A stretch of 64,000 bases of DNA from Streptomyces griseus subsp. griseus (GCF_000720255.1 NZ_JOJE01000003.1:62001-126000); one strand, 5' to 3'; positions 50,157 through 59,259 are shown, counted from the stretch's first letter. Numbers and translations are program-made. The notes: generated by a model not told the origin, from the letters alone.

Positions 50157-51494
50157 ATGACACGCGCCATCTCCCTGCACGACGTGACCAAGTCCTATAC
50201 GCGAGGCATCCGCGTGGTGGACAGGCTGTCGTTGGACATCACGCCCGGGGAGTTCCTGGTCCTCCTCGGCCCCTCCGGCTGCGGCAAGTCCACCGTGCTC
50301 CGGATGATCGCCGGCCTGGAGGAGATCGACGAGGGCCAGTTGCTGCTCGACGGCGAGTACGCCAACCATCTGCCCCCGTCGGGCCGGGACATCGCGATGG
50401 TGTTCCAGAACTTCGCCCTCTATCCGAACATGACCAGCCGCGACAACATCAGCTTCCCCCTGCGCATCGAGGCCCCCGGCGAGGATCCGAGCCCGCGCGT
50501 GGACACCACCGCCCGCATGCTGGGCATCGAGGACCTTCTGGACCGCTTCCCCGCCCAGCTCTCCGGCGGCGAACGCCAGCGCGTCGCCATGGGCCGGGCC
50601 ATCGCCCGCCACCCCTCCGCCTTCCTGATGGACGAGCCGCTGTCCAACCTCGACGCCAAACTCCGCGGCCACCTGCGCGCCGAGATCGGCCGCCTCACCC
50701 GCGAACTGGGCGTCACCACGGTCTACGTCACCCACGACCAGGCCGAGGCGATGTCACTGGGCGACCGGGTCGCCGTCATGCGCGGTGGTGTCCTCCAGCA
50801 GGTCGACACCCCGCGCACCGTCTACGCTCTCCCGCGCAACGTCTTCGTCGCCGCCTTCATCGGCACCCCGCGCATCAACCTGCTCCGGGGCATGGTCCGC
50901 GCGCCGCTGGACGGAGCGATGACCATCAGCCTCGGCAAGCAGTTCCTGCGCCTGCCCGAGCCCCTCTCCCTGGACCACCAGTTGCTGCGCGTCCAGCAGG
51001 GCCGCGAGATCATCGTCGGGCTGCGCTCGGAGGCCGTGCGCATCGCCAGGCCCTCTTCCGCGCGGCCCGGCGAGGTGGCGATCACCGGCCTGGTGGAACA
51101 CCTGGAGTTCCAGGGCCACGAGGTCATCGTGCACTTCAACACCGGGTCCAGCCCCGCCGTCGTACCCGAGCTGGAGGCCGCGCGGCCGGGGGCCCGTGCC
51201 GTCCGGCGCGGGCGTCGCGAGGGCACGGTCATCGACCGCCTCCGGGAACGGGCCGGGGCGCTGCGCGGGGGCCCGGTCGCGGTGCTGGACGAGCCCGTCG
51301 GCGGTGACCGCGGACCCACGTCCACCGAGGTCCGCCTGCCCGGCGACCTCGTCGTGCGCACCACCCCCGACATGGAGCTCCGCCAGGGCATGCAGGTCCC
51401 GCTGCTGGTCGACCTCGCGCACCTCTACGTCTTCGACCAGCACGGCGAACGCATCTGCCCCGCCCCCACCCACCTGCCGGACCTGGGGGAGTGA
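50157..51494 (+). CDS. sugar-type ABC transporter ATP-binding protein (MalK/MsiK/UgpC-like)
   Basis: 445 residues, longer than the usual 360-380. The ATPase core has Walker A LLGPSGCGKST, the Q-loop MVFQNFALYPNMTSRDNI, signature LSGGERQR, Walker B AFLMDEPLSNLDAK and H-loop VTHDQAEAM. TOBE-type regulatory segments follow (IGTPRINLLRG, REIIVGLRSEAVRI, GLVEHLEFQGHEVIVHF). A region of about 60 residues rich in Arg (ARPGARAVRRGRREGTVIDRLRERAGALRGG) is inserted before the last strand. No permease or binding protein lies nearby, so it may be a shared or orphan ATPase. Confidence 0.9.
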   Translation: MTRAISLHDVTKSYTRGIRVVDRLSLDITPGEFLVLLGPSGCGKSTVLRMIAGLEEIDEGQLLLDGEYANHLPPSGRDIAMVFQNFALYPNMTSRDNISFPLRIEAPGEDPSPRVDTTARMLGIEDLLDRFPAQLSGGERQRVAMGRAIARHPSAFLMDEPLSNLDAKLRGHLRAEIGRLTRELGVTTVYVTHDQAEAMSLGDRVAVMRGGVLQQVDTPRTVYALPRNVFVAAFIGTPRINLLRGMVRAPLDGAMTISLGKQFLRLPEPLSLDHQLLRVQQGREIIVGLRSEAVRIARPSSARPGEVAITGLVEHLEFQGHEVIVHFNTGSSPAVVPELEAARPGARAVRRGRREGTVIDRLRERAGALRGGPVAVLDEPVGGDRGPTSTEVRLPGDLVVRTTPDMELRQGMQVPLLVDLAHLYVFDQHGERICPAPTHLPDLGE

Positions 51495-51541
51495 GGCACA
51501 CCACGACCGGGTGAGGCTGCCCCGAAGTGTCTGGCGCCCGA

Positions 51542-51560
51542 AAACTATCACCGTTAGTTT
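51542..51560. promoter_or_regulatory. AAACTA-N7-TAGTTT inverted repeat before the aldehyde dehydrogenase
   Basis: A six-base perfect arm pair in an AT-rich patch, 37 nt before the ATG at 51597. The position suits an operator or activator site for the dehydrogenase operon. Confidence 0.5.
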
Positions 51561-51596
51561 GTGTGCCGGACGACGAGTCACGCCGGAAGGAACGCG

Positions 51597-52985
51597 ATGA
51601 AGGCACACGACGGCATGTACATCGACGGCGACTGGCGGCCCGCCGCCGGCCCGGACGTCATCGAGGTCGTGAACCCGGTCGACGAGCAGGTGATCGCCAC
51701 GGTCCCGGCCGGCACACCCCAGGACGTCGACACCGCCGTAGGGGCCGCCCGCGCCGCCCTCCCAGGCTGGGCGGCGACCCCGCCCGCCGAACGGGCCGCG
51801 CGGCTGACCGCCCTGCGGGACGTCCTCGTGGCCCGCAAGGACGAGATCGCCGAGACCGTCACCGCCGAGCTGGGCGCACCACTGCCGTTCGCGCAGGCGG
51901 TGCACGCGGGCCTGCCGATCGCGGTCGCCGGTTCGTACGCCGAACTGGCGGCGACGCACGCGTTCGAGGAGAAGGTCGGCAACTCCACCGTCCTGCACGA
52001 GCCGATCGGCGTGGTCGGCGCGATCACGCCGTGGAACTACCCGCTCCACCAGATCGTCGCGAAGGTCGCCCCGGCGCTCGCCGCGGGCTGCACGATCGTG
52101 GTGAAGCCGGCCGAGGACACTCCGCTCGTCGCCCAGCTCTTCGCCGAGGCGGTCCACGAGGCGGGCCTGCCCGCCGGTGTGTTCAACCTGGTCACCGGCC
52201 TCGGCCCGATCGCCGGACAGGCCCTGGCCGAGCACCCCGGCGTCGACCTGGTCTCCTTCACCGGCTCCACCGCCGTCGGCCGGCAGATCGGCGCGACGGC
52301 GGGCGCGGCCGTCAAAAAGGTCACCCTCGAACTGGGCGGCAAGTCCGCCAACGTCATCCTGCCGAGCGCCGACCTCGCCAAGGCGGTCAACGTCGGCGTC
52401 GCCAACGCCATGTCCAACTCGGGCCAGACATGCAGCGCCTGGACGCGCATGCTGGTGCACACCTCGCGGTACGAGGAGGCGGTCGGGCTGGCCCGCGAGG
52501 CCGCCGCCAAGTACGGCGACCGTATCGGCCCGGTCGTCAACGCCAAGCAGCGGGCGCGCGTGCTGAGTTACATCGACAAGGGCCTGGCCGAGGGTGCCCG
52601 TCTGGTGGCCGGCGGCACGGAATCCCCGCGCGAGCAGGGCTACTTCGTCAGCCCCACGGTCTTCGCCGACGTCACCTCCGACATGACGATCGCGCAGGAG
52701 GAGATCTTCGGCCCGGTCCTGTCGATCCTCCGCTACGACGACGAGGAGGAGGCGCTGCGGATCGCCAACGGCACCCTGTACGGCCTCGCCGGCGCCGTCT
52801 GGGCCGGGGACGAGGCGGAGGCCGTGGCCTTCGCCCGCCGTATGGACACCGGCCAGGTCGACATCAACGGCGGCCGCTTCAACCCGCTCGCCCCGTTCGG
52901 CGGTTACAAGCAGTCGGGCGTCGGCCGCGAACTCGGCGCGCACGGCCTGTCCGAGTACCTGCAGACCAAGTCCCTCCAGTTCTGA
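51597..52985 (+). CDS. NAD(P)-dependent aldehyde dehydrogenase
   Basis: 462 residues from ATG 51597 with GGAAGG upstream. ALDH landmarks are ITPWNYPLHQIVAKVAPALAAGCTIVVKPAEDTPL, the SFTGSTAVGRQI nucleotide loop, LELGGKSANVIL with general base Glu245, SGQTCSAW with nucleophile Cys279, and EEIFGPVLSILRYDDEEEAL. The ending GGYKQSGVGRELGAHGLSEYLQTKSLQF is typical of broad-specificity actinobacterial enzymes. A zinc alcohol dehydrogenase begins 10 bp later, so an alcohol-to-acid oxidation pathway is likely. Confidence 0.95.
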   Translation: MKAHDGMYIDGDWRPAAGPDVIEVVNPVDEQVIATVPAGTPQDVDTAVGAARAALPGWAATPPAERAARLTALRDVLVARKDEIAETVTAELGAPLPFAQAVHAGLPIAVAGSYAELAATHAFEEKVGNSTVLHEPIGVVGAITPWNYPLHQIVAKVAPALAAGCTIVVKPAEDTPLVAQLFAEAVHEAGLPAGVFNLVTGLGPIAGQALAEHPGVDLVSFTGSTAVGRQIGATAGAAVKKVTLELGGKSANVILPSADLAKAVNVGVANAMSNSGQTCSAWTRMLVHTSRYEEAVGLAREAAAKYGDRIGPVVNAKQRARVLSYIDKGLAEGARLVAGGTESPREQGYFVSPTVFADVTSDMTIAQEEIFGPVLSILRYDDEEEALRIANGTLYGLAGAVWAGDEAEAVAFARRMDTGQVDINGGRFNPLAPFGGYKQSGVGRELGAHGLSEYLQTKSLQF

Positions 52986-52995
52986 GGTGCCGACC

Positions 52996-54084
52996 TTGTC
53001 CACGACCGTCCGTGCCGCCGTCCTTCCCGCTGTCGGCTCCCCGTTGGAGATCACCGGCATCGAGCTGCCCGACCCCGGCCCCGGGCAGGTCCGGGTCCGG
53101 CTCGCCGCCGCCGGGGTCTGTCACTCCGACCTGTCCTTGTCCAACGGCACCATGCGGGTGCCCGTCCCCGCCGTCCTCGGCCACGAGGGCGCCGGCACGG
53201 TCGTGGCCGTCGGGGAAGGGGTCGCCCACCTCGCGCCCGGCGACGGCGTCGTCCTCAACTGGGCCCCGTCCTGCGGAAGCTGTCACGCCTGCTCGCTCGG
53301 CGAGGTCTGGCTGTGCGCCAACGCCCTCAACGGCGCCGCCGACGTCCACGCCCGCAGCGTCGACGGCACCGACCTGCACCCCGGCCTCAACGTCGCCGCG
53401 TTCGCCGAGGAGACGGTCGTGCCGGCGAGCTGCGTGCTCCCCCTCCCCGAGGGCGTCCCGCTCACGGACGCGGCCCTGCTGGGCTGCGCGGTCCTCACCG
53501 GCTACGGAGCCGTCCACCACTCGGCGCGGGTCCGGCCGGGGGAGACGGTGGCCGTGCACGGCGTCGGGGGCGTGGGCCTCGCCGCGCTCCAGGCGGCCCG
53601 TATCGCGGGGGCGGCGCAGATCGTCGCGGTCGACGTCTCCCCCGAGAAGGAGGAGTTGGCGCGGGCCGCCGGAGCCACCGACTACGTGGTGGCCTCCGAC
53701 ACCACGGCCCGCGAGATCAGGGGTCTGACCGACAAACAGGGCGTCGACGTGGCCGTCGAGTGCGTGGGCCGTGCGAGCACCATCCGCGCGGCCTGGGACT
53801 CCACCCGGCGCGGCGGGCGCACCACGGTCGTCGGCATCGGCGGCAAGGACCAGCAGGTCACCTTCAACGCCTTGGAGCTCTTCCACTGGGGCAGGACCCT
53901 CTCGGGCTGCGTCTACGGCAACTCCGACCCGGCGCAGGACCTGCCGGTGCTGGCCGAGCACGTCCGGGCGGGCCGTCTCGACCTGGGCGCGCTGGTGACG
54001 GAACGCATCGGACTGGAAGGGATTCCTGCGGCGTTCGCCAACATGCTCGCGGGCAGGGGCGGCAGGGCGCTGGTGGTGTTCTGA
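52996..54084 (+). CDS. zinc-dependent alcohol dehydrogenase (MDR family)
   Basis: 362 residues from TTG 52996 (GAGG at 52984-52987 gives 8-nt spacing); GTG 52987 is an alternative. The catalytic zinc site is CHSDLSLSNG plus GHEGAGTV. The structural zinc site is CGSCHACSLGEVWLC (C-x2-C-x2-C-x7-C). The cofactor loop is AVHGVGGVGLAALQAARIAGA. It matches class III/NDMA-type long-chain MDR dehydrogenases. It is in one operon with the aldehyde dehydrogenase and probably with the transporter downstream. Confidence 0.94.
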   Translation: MSTTVRAAVLPAVGSPLEITGIELPDPGPGQVRVRLAAAGVCHSDLSLSNGTMRVPVPAVLGHEGAGTVVAVGEGVAHLAPGDGVVLNWAPSCGSCHACSLGEVWLCANALNGAADVHARSVDGTDLHPGLNVAAFAEETVVPASCVLPLPEGVPLTDAALLGCAVLTGYGAVHHSARVRPGETVAVHGVGGVGLAALQAARIAGAAQIVAVDVSPEKEELARAAGATDYVVASDTTAREIRGLTDKQGVDVAVECVGRASTIRAAWDSTRRGGRTTVVGIGGKDQQVTFNALELFHWGRTLSGCVYGNSDPAQDLPVLAEHVRAGRLDLGALVTERIGLEGIPAAFANMLAGRGGRALVVF

Positions 54085-54090
54085 TCCCGA

Positions 54091-54125
54091 GTTGCCCGGA
54101 GTGCCCCACGGGTGCTCCGGGCAAC
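54091..54125 (+). terminator. hairpin terminator after the alcohol dehydrogenase
   Basis: GTTGCCCGGAG (54091-54101) pairs perfectly with CTCCGGGCAAC (54115-54125) over 11 bp with a 13-nt loop. It implies that the downstream transporter has its own promoter. Confidence 0.85.
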
Positions 54126-54140
54126 CTTCGCGCACGACCG

Positions 54141-54178
54141 TTGACCCCATACCGTCCGGTCAGTATGTTCCCGGGAAC
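54141..54178 (+). promoter_or_regulatory. sigma-70-type promoter with overlapping operators for the MHS transporter
   Basis: TTGACC (54141-54146), a 17-bp spacer and TATGTT (54164-54169) form a good promoter. The spacer and -10 hold a near-palindrome ATACCG-TCCGGT-CAGTAT (54149-54166, TetR-like). The perfect palindrome GTTCCCGGGAAC (54167-54178) follows at the expected transcription start. Confidence 0.7.
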
Positions 54179-54210
54179 GTCCCCACCGCACCCATCGGAG
54201 TGTGCACTGC

Positions 54211-55533
54211 ATGGACACCTTCCCCACCGCTCAACCCGCCACCGCGACCGCCGCGTCGACCCCCAATCGCCGCCGCGTGGCCACCGCCGCGGCCCTCGCC
54301 TCGGCCGTCGAGTGGTACGACTACTTCGTCTTCGGCATCGCCGCCGCCCTCGTCCTGGGCGATCTCTACTTCCCCGCGGGCAGCTCCACCGCCGGAGTCC
54401 TGGCCTCCTTCGCCACCTTCGCCGTGGGCTTCCTGGCCCGCCCGCTCGGCGGCATCGTCGCCGGCCACCTCGGTGACAAGCGCGGCCGCAAGCCGATGCT
54501 GGTCCTCGCGCTCACGCTGATGGGCCTGGCGACGACGGGCATCGGCCTGCTGCCGACGTACGACACGATCGGCGTCGCCGCCCCGATCCTGCTGGTCACC
54601 CTGCGCGTCGTCCAGGGACTCGCGGTCGGCGCCCAGTGGGGCGGCGCGATGCTCCTGGCCACCGAGTACGCCCCGGAGGGCAAGCGCGGCGTCTACGGCA
54701 GCGTCGTCCAACTCGGCGTCCCCATCGGCGTGGTGACCGCCAACTCCGTCTTCCTGCTGGCCGGCGCCTTCACCACCGACAGCGCCTTCGCCGCCTGGGG
54801 CTGGCGGATGCCCTTCCTCGTCGGCCTGTTCGTCCTCGCGCTCGCCTGGTACATCCACACCCGCGTCGAGGAGACGCCCGCCTTCCGGGAGGCGGAGCGG
54901 GCGCTGGCCGAGAAGGAGAAGTCGGAGGGGAGCTCGCCGCTGCGCACGATCCTGCGCGACCACCTCGGCACCGTCCTGCTGGCCGGCGGCTCCTTCGCCG
55001 TGAACACCGCGACCTTCTACATCCTCATCACCGGCGTCCTCGACTACACCACCCGCGAACTCGACATGAACCGCGGCGCCGTCCTCACCGTCTCGCTCTG
55101 CGTCAGCCTCACCCAACTGGTGCTGATCCCGGCCTCCGCCGCGTTGTCCGACCGCGTCGGGCGCATCAGGATCTACGCCGTCGGCGCGGTCGGCATCGCG
55201 TTGTGGGCCGTACCGCTTTTCCTGCTGATCGACACCGGTTCACTGCTGTGGCTGGCGGTCGGCACGTTCGTCGCCAGCTGCTTCCTGAGCATCATGTACG
55301 GCCCGCAGGCCGCCCTGTTCGCCGAGCTGTTCACACCCGAGATGCGCTACACGGGTGCCTCCCTCGGCTACCAGATAGCCGCCGTGGGCGGTGGCGGACT
55401 CGCGCCGTTCGTCATGGTCCTGCTCCTGGAGGCGACGGGCACCTCGATGTCGGTCGCCGCCTACATCGTCGGCCTCTCGGTGATCGCGCTCGTCTCCATC
55501 AAGGTCCTTGCGGACAGGGCGCGCTCACGCTGA
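54211..55533 (+). CDS. MHS-family MFS metabolite:H+ symporter
   Basis: 440 residues from ATG 54211 with CGGAG upstream; GTG 54202 is an alternative. MHS hallmarks are RRVATAAALASAVEWYDYFVFG at the start, HLGDKRGRKPMLVLALTLMG in loop 2-3, RVVQGLAVGAQWGGAMLLATEYAPEGKRGVYGS, and 12 helices. It is probably an importer of an osmolyte or carboxylate (ProP/KgtP/ShiA group) feeding the upstream dehydrogenases. The stop overlaps the convergent DMT gene by 9 bp. Confidence 0.93.
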   Translation: MDTFPTAQPATATAASTPNRRRVATAAALASAVEWYDYFVFGIAAALVLGDLYFPAGSSTAGVLASFATFAVGFLARPLGGIVAGHLGDKRGRKPMLVLALTLMGLATTGIGLLPTYDTIGVAAPILLVTLRVVQGLAVGAQWGGAMLLATEYAPEGKRGVYGSVVQLGVPIGVVTANSVFLLAGAFTTDSAFAAWGWRMPFLVGLFVLALAWYIHTRVEETPAFREAERALAEKEKSEGSSPLRTILRDHLGTVLLAGGSFAVNTATFYILITGVLDYTTRELDMNRGAVLTVSLCVSLTQLVLIPASAALSDRVGRIRIYAVGAVGIALWAVPLFLLIDTGSLLWLAVGTFVASCFLSIMYGPQAALFAELFTPEMRYTGASLGYQIAAVGGGGLAPFVMVLLLEATGTSMSVAAYIVGLSVIALVSIKVLADRARSR

Positions 55534-56481
55534 TTCCCGGGTCTGCTCGGGCTGTGGCGCCGCCGCCACGACCCGAGCGGACCGCGCACGCGACCGCGAC
55601 ACCGCGACCCCGGCCAGGCACAGCGCCCCGCCCGTCAGCGTGAGCGGCCCCGGCACCTCGCCCAGGGCCAGCCAGGACATCAGTACGACCAGCGCGGGCA
55701 CCGCGTACGTCGTCGCGCCCATACGGCTGGCGGTCGTACGGGCGAGGGCGTACGCCCACGTCGTGAACGCGAGCGCGGTCGGGAAGACGCCCAGGTAGAC
55801 CATGTTCAGCGTGGCCGACACCGGTGCCTTCGCCGCCTCGCTCACCAGCTGCCCGGCGAACGGCAGACAGAGCACCGCACCCACCAGGCACCCGAACGTC
55901 GTCACCTGCAGCGCGCTCGCCCGCCCCAGCGCGGGCTTCTGCGCCACGACTCCGGCGGCGTACGCGACCGCCGCCAGCAGACACAGCACCACCCCGAGCA
56001 CCGAGGAACCACCGTCGCCCGACATCGACAGCCCCACCGTCACCGCACCGGCGAACGACACCGCCATCCCCGCCAGCAGTCGCGGCGGCATCGCGTCACC
56101 GAGGAAGCGCGCGCCGAGCAGGGCGATCAGGATCGGCCCGATGTTCACGACGAGGGCCGCGGTCCCCGCGTCCACCTGCTGCTCGCCCCAGTTCAGGACC
56201 ACCATGTAGAAGCCGAACCAGAGCACCCCCGATGTCCCGATGCCGCGCCACGCCGATCGAGGGGGCCAGCCCTCCCGCCGTACGGCCCAGATGACCCCCA
56301 GCGTCAGCGCCCCGGCGAGCAACCGCCCGAGCGCCAGCGCACCCGGTGAGTACGCGGTGCCCGCACTTCGGATCGCTACGAAGGCGGAGGCCCACAACAC
56401 CACGGTGACGGCGGCCGCGCCGGCGGCGAGCACCTCCGTACGGCGAGCGGGGTGGCTGGGGCTGGGTGGGGACGTGCTCAT
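55525..56481 (-). CDS. EamA/DMT-family transporter
   Basis: 318 residues from ATG 56481; an ATG immediately upstream at 56484 would be too close to GGGAG. Ten helices in two EamA repeats are visible: TVVLWASAFVAIRSAGTAYSPGALALGRLLAGAL, then LGVVLCLLAAVAYAAGVVAQKPAL and YAVPALVVLMSWLALGEVPGPLTLTGGALCLAGV. It is a probable metabolite or drug exporter. It lies 71 bp downstream of, and co-directional with, an HTH regulator. Confidence 0.92.
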   Translation of the reverse strand: MSTSPPSPSHPARRTEVLAAGAAAVTVVLWASAFVAIRSAGTAYSPGALALGRLLAGALTLGVIWAVRREGWPPRSAWRGIGTSGVLWFGFYMVVLNWGEQQVDAGTAALVVNIGPILIALLGARFLGDAMPPRLLAGMAVSFAGAVTVGLSMSGDGGSSVLGVVLCLLAAVAYAAGVVAQKPALGRASALQVTTFGCLVGAVLCLPFAGQLVSEAAKAPVSATLNMVYLGVFPTALAFTTWAYALARTTASRMGATTYAVPALVVLMSWLALGEVPGPLTLTGGALCLAGVAVSRSRARSARVVAAAPQPEQTRESA

Positions 56482-56552
56482 CATGCTCCCGAGGCTAGGG
56501 GGGGACGTCGGTGGAAGGCACACGTATTTTGGCCGGGGGTCTGACAGCGGCG

Positions 56553-57263
56553 TCAGCCGAGCGCCGCCGCCCCGATGCCCAGCAGCTCCGACAGCGCCCG
56601 CTCGCCGGCCGACGTCACCTTCACCGCCCGCTCGGAGCCGATGCGCACGCACCAGCCCGCGTCCAGGGCGTGTCGGCACAGGGCCGCGCCGGCCACACCG
56701 GCGAGATGGGGGCGGCGCTCGGTCCAGTCGAGGCAGGCCCGGGCGAGCGGGCGGCGGCTCGTACGGTCCAGGGCGATGCCGGCGGAGTCGAACCAGCCGA
56801 GGCCCGCGTCGGTCAGCGCGAACCCGGTGTCCTGGGTGAGCAGCTCACGTACTGTCAGTGCTTCGGTGATCGCGATGCCGAGGCGTCCGGCGAGATGGTC
56901 GTAGCAGGTGCGGCCCCGGGCCATCGCCGAGCCGGCGCTCGACTCGCGCAGGGTGCGCGGCCGCCGGCCCGTGTCGGGGCCGAGCTGGGCCGCGAGGTCC
57001 TCCACCAGTTGTGCCACCCGCGCGTCGGCGAGTCGTACATACCGGTGCCGGCCCTGCCGCTCCTCGGCCAGCAGTCCGCCCGCGACCAGCTTGCCCAGGT
57101 GCTCGCTCAGCGTCGACGCGGCGACTCCCGCGTGCCGCGCCAGCTCACCGGCGGTCCACGCCCGCCCGTCGAGCAGCGCCAGCAGACACGCGGCCCGTGT
57201 CTCGTCGGCGATCAGCCCGGCGAGCCGGGCCAGCTGCGGTGCCTGGGGATCCTTGCCGGTCAT
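56553..57263 (-). CDS. ArsR-like winged-helix regulator
   Basis: 236 residues from ATG 57263. The N-terminal HTH is ARLAGLIADETRAACLLALLDGRAWTAGELARHAGVAASTLSEHLGKLVAGGLLAEERQGRHRYVRLADARVAQLVEDLA, i.e. ArsR/HTH_20. The C-terminal half (MARGRTCYDHLAGRLGIAITEALTVRELL ... LDWTERRPHLAGVAGAALCRHALDAGWCVRI) has several His and Cys residues that could bind a ligand or metal. It probably controls the downstream DMT transporter. Confidence 0.9.
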   Translation of the reverse strand: MTGKDPQAPQLARLAGLIADETRAACLLALLDGRAWTAGELARHAGVAASTLSEHLGKLVAGGLLAEERQGRHRYVRLADARVAQLVEDLAAQLGPDTGRRPRTLRESSAGSAMARGRTCYDHLAGRLGIAITEALTVRELLTQDTGFALTDAGLGWFDSAGIALDRTSRRPLARACLDWTERRPHLAGVAGAALCRHALDAGWCVRIGSERAVKVTSAGERALSELLGIGAAALG

Positions 57264-57331
57264 GCGTCCATCGTGCGCCACGAACACTTCGGCGGCCGCC
57301 GAACCATCACCGCGCCGAGCATCCGCACGGG

Positions 57332-57991
57332 TCAAGCGCCCGTCGCGCCCTGTCCCGGCCGCCCGACCTGCTCGTACTGCCGCACCAGCCCGTCCAGCAG
57401 CGCCGTCAGCCCCGTCTCGAATGCCCGCTCGTCGATCTTCTCCTGCTGCTCGGCGAGGAGGTGGGCCTGTCCGAGGTGGGGATAGTCGGAGGGATCGTAC
57501 GCGCTCTGGTCGTCGACGAAGCCGCCAGCGAACGAGCCGAGCGCCGAGCCCATGATGAAGTACCGCATCAGCGCGCCGATGGAGGTCGCCTGCGCGGGCG
57601 GCCAGCCCGCCTCGACCATCGCGCCGTAGACCGCGTCGGCGAGCCGCAGGGCGGCCGGGCGGCGGCCGGGGCCGCGGGCCAGGACCGGGACGATGTTCGG
57701 GTGGTCGCGCAGGGCGGCCCGGTAGGAGACGGCCCAGTCGTGCAACGCGGTCCGCCAGTCCCGGCCGTCCTCGAACATCGACAGGTCGACCTGGGCGCTC
57801 ACCGAGTCCGCGACCGCCTCCAGGATCTCGTCCTTCGTGCGGAAGTGGTTGTAGAGCGAGGGCCCGCTGACCCCCAGCTCGGCGGCGAGCCGGCGCGTGG
57901 AGACGGCCGCGAGTCCTTCCGTGTCCACGAGCGCGCGTGCCGTCTCGACGATCCGGTCGGTGCTGAGGAGGGGCTTGCGCGGTCGGGCCAT
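57332..57991 (-). CDS. TetR-family regulator
   Basis: 219 residues from ATG 57991; ATG 58000 is also in frame. HTH: LLSTDRIVETARALVDTEGLAAVSTRRLAAELGVSGPSLYNHFRTKDEILEAVADSV. The C-terminal domain (TetR_C_1-like) has an acidic loop FVDDQSAYDPSDYPHLGQ. No ribosome site is evident. It is divergent from an acyl-CoA dehydrogenase with a clear palindrome between them. Confidence 0.92.
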   Translation of the reverse strand: MARPRKPLLSTDRIVETARALVDTEGLAAVSTRRLAAELGVSGPSLYNHFRTKDEILEAVADSVSAQVDLSMFEDGRDWRTALHDWAVSYRAALRDHPNIVPVLARGPGRRPAALRLADAVYGAMVEAGWPPAQATSIGALMRYFIMGSALGSFAGGFVDDQSAYDPSDYPHLGQAHLLAEQQEKIDERAFETGLTALLDGLVRQYEQVGRPGQGATGA

Positions 57992-58018
57992 GGCGCACAT
58001 AGTAGGGCTGCGGCCGTG

Positions 58019-58035
58019 AAACTAGCAGTGCTAAT
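58019..58035. promoter_or_regulatory. TAGCA-G-TGCTA operator
   Basis: A perfect 11-bp core palindrome TAGCAGTGCTA (58023-58033), extended imperfectly by AAC/AATT flanks, in the 89-bp space between the divergent tetR and acyl-CoA dehydrogenase genes. Confidence 0.75.
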
Positions 58036-58080
58036 TTAATTGTTCAGCCTTCAAGATCCTTATCAGTGGGGTGACCCGGC

Positions 58081-59232
58081 ATGAATCTGGAGCTCAGCGA
58101 GGAGCAGACCGCCGTACGGCGACTCGCACGGGACTTCGTGGAGCGCGAGATCGCCCCCAACGTCGTCGCCTGGGATCGCGCCGAGGAGGTCGACCGGGGG
58201 ATCGTGAAGAAGCTCGGCGAGGTCGGCTTCCTCGGCCTGACGATCGACGAGGAGTACGGCGGCTCGGGCGGTGACCATCTCGCCTACTGCCTGGTCACGG
58301 AGGAACTCGGCCGTGGGGACTCCTCCGTGCGCGGCATCGTCTCCGTCTCGCTCGGCCTGGTCGCCAAGACCATCGCCGCCCGGGGCAGCGAGGAGCAGAA
58401 GCGCCGCTGGCTGCCGGGCCTCACCTCCGGCGCGTATGTCGGCTGCTTCGGCCTCACCGAGCCCGGGACCGGCTCCGACGCGGGCAACCTGACCACGCGC
58501 GCGGTCCGGGACGGCGAGGACTACGTCATCAACGGCACGAAGATGTTCATCACCAACGGCACCTGGGCCGACGTCGTGCTGCTCTTCGCCCGCTCCACGG
58601 ACGCGCCGGGCCACAAGGGCGTCTCCGCCTTCCTGGTCCCCACCGACACCCCCGGCCTGACCCGCCGCACCATCCACGGCAAGCTCGGCCTGCGCGGCCA
58701 GGCCACCGCCGAACTGGTCCTCCAGGACGTGCGCGTCCCGGCCTCCGCGATGCTGGGGGAGGAGGGCAAGGGCTTCTCCGTCGCGATGTCGGCGCTCGCC
58801 AAGGGGCGGATGTCGGTGGCGGCGGGCTGCGTCGGCATAGCGCAGGCGGCACTGGACGCGGCGGTCCGGTACGCGACCGAACGCGAGCAGTTCGGCCGGA
58901 CCATCGCCCACCACCAGCTCGTCCAGGAGCTGATCAGCGACATCGCCGTGGACGTCGACGCGGCCCGGTTGCTGACCTGGCGGGTCGCCGACCTGATCGA
59001 CCGCGGGCTGCCCTTCGCCACCGAGTCCTCCAAGGCCAAGCTCTTCGCCTCGGAGGCCGCCGTGCGCGCCGCCAACAACGCCCTCCAGGTCTTCGGCGGC
59101 TACGGCTACATCGACGAGTACCCGGCGGGCAAGCTGCTGCGGGACGCCCGCGTGATGACCCTCTACGAGGGCACGAGCCAGATCCAGAAGCTGGTGATCG
59201 GGCGGGCCCTGACGGGCGTCTCGGCGTTCTGA
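58081..59232 (+). CDS. acyl-CoA dehydrogenase
   Basis: 383 residues. The family is clear: VGCFGLTEPGTGSDAGNLTTRAV (FAD/substrate loop), GTKMFITNGTWADVVLLFAR, AGCVGIAQAALDAAVRYATEREQFGRTIAHHQLVQELISD, and LQVFGGYGYIDEYPAGKLLRDARVMTLYEGTSQIQ with the catalytic Glu in YEGTS. It oxidises an acyl-CoA to the 2-enoyl-CoA. An electron-transfer flavoprotein is not nearby. It is controlled, by inference, by the divergent TetR. Confidence 0.96.
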   Translation: MNLELSEEQTAVRRLARDFVEREIAPNVVAWDRAEEVDRGIVKKLGEVGFLGLTIDEEYGGSGGDHLAYCLVTEELGRGDSSVRGIVSVSLGLVAKTIAARGSEEQKRRWLPGLTSGAYVGCFGLTEPGTGSDAGNLTTRAVRDGEDYVINGTKMFITNGTWADVVLLFARSTDAPGHKGVSAFLVPTDTPGLTRRTIHGKLGLRGQATAELVLQDVRVPASAMLGEEGKGFSVAMSALAKGRMSVAAGCVGIAQAALDAAVRYATEREQFGRTIAHHQLVQELISDIAVDVDAARLLTWRVADLIDRGLPFATESSKAKLFASEAAVRAANNALQVFGGYGYIDEYPAGKLLRDARVMTLYEGTSQIQKLVIGRALTGVSAF

Positions 59233-59259
59233 GTACGTCGCCCGCGCGTCCCTGAGTAC

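Noticed and set aside
50754..53060. 768-codon minus-strand open frame across the ABC ATPase and aldehyde dehydrogenase genes
   Set aside because: No motifs, and it spans two clear plus-strand enzymes; a GC shadow.
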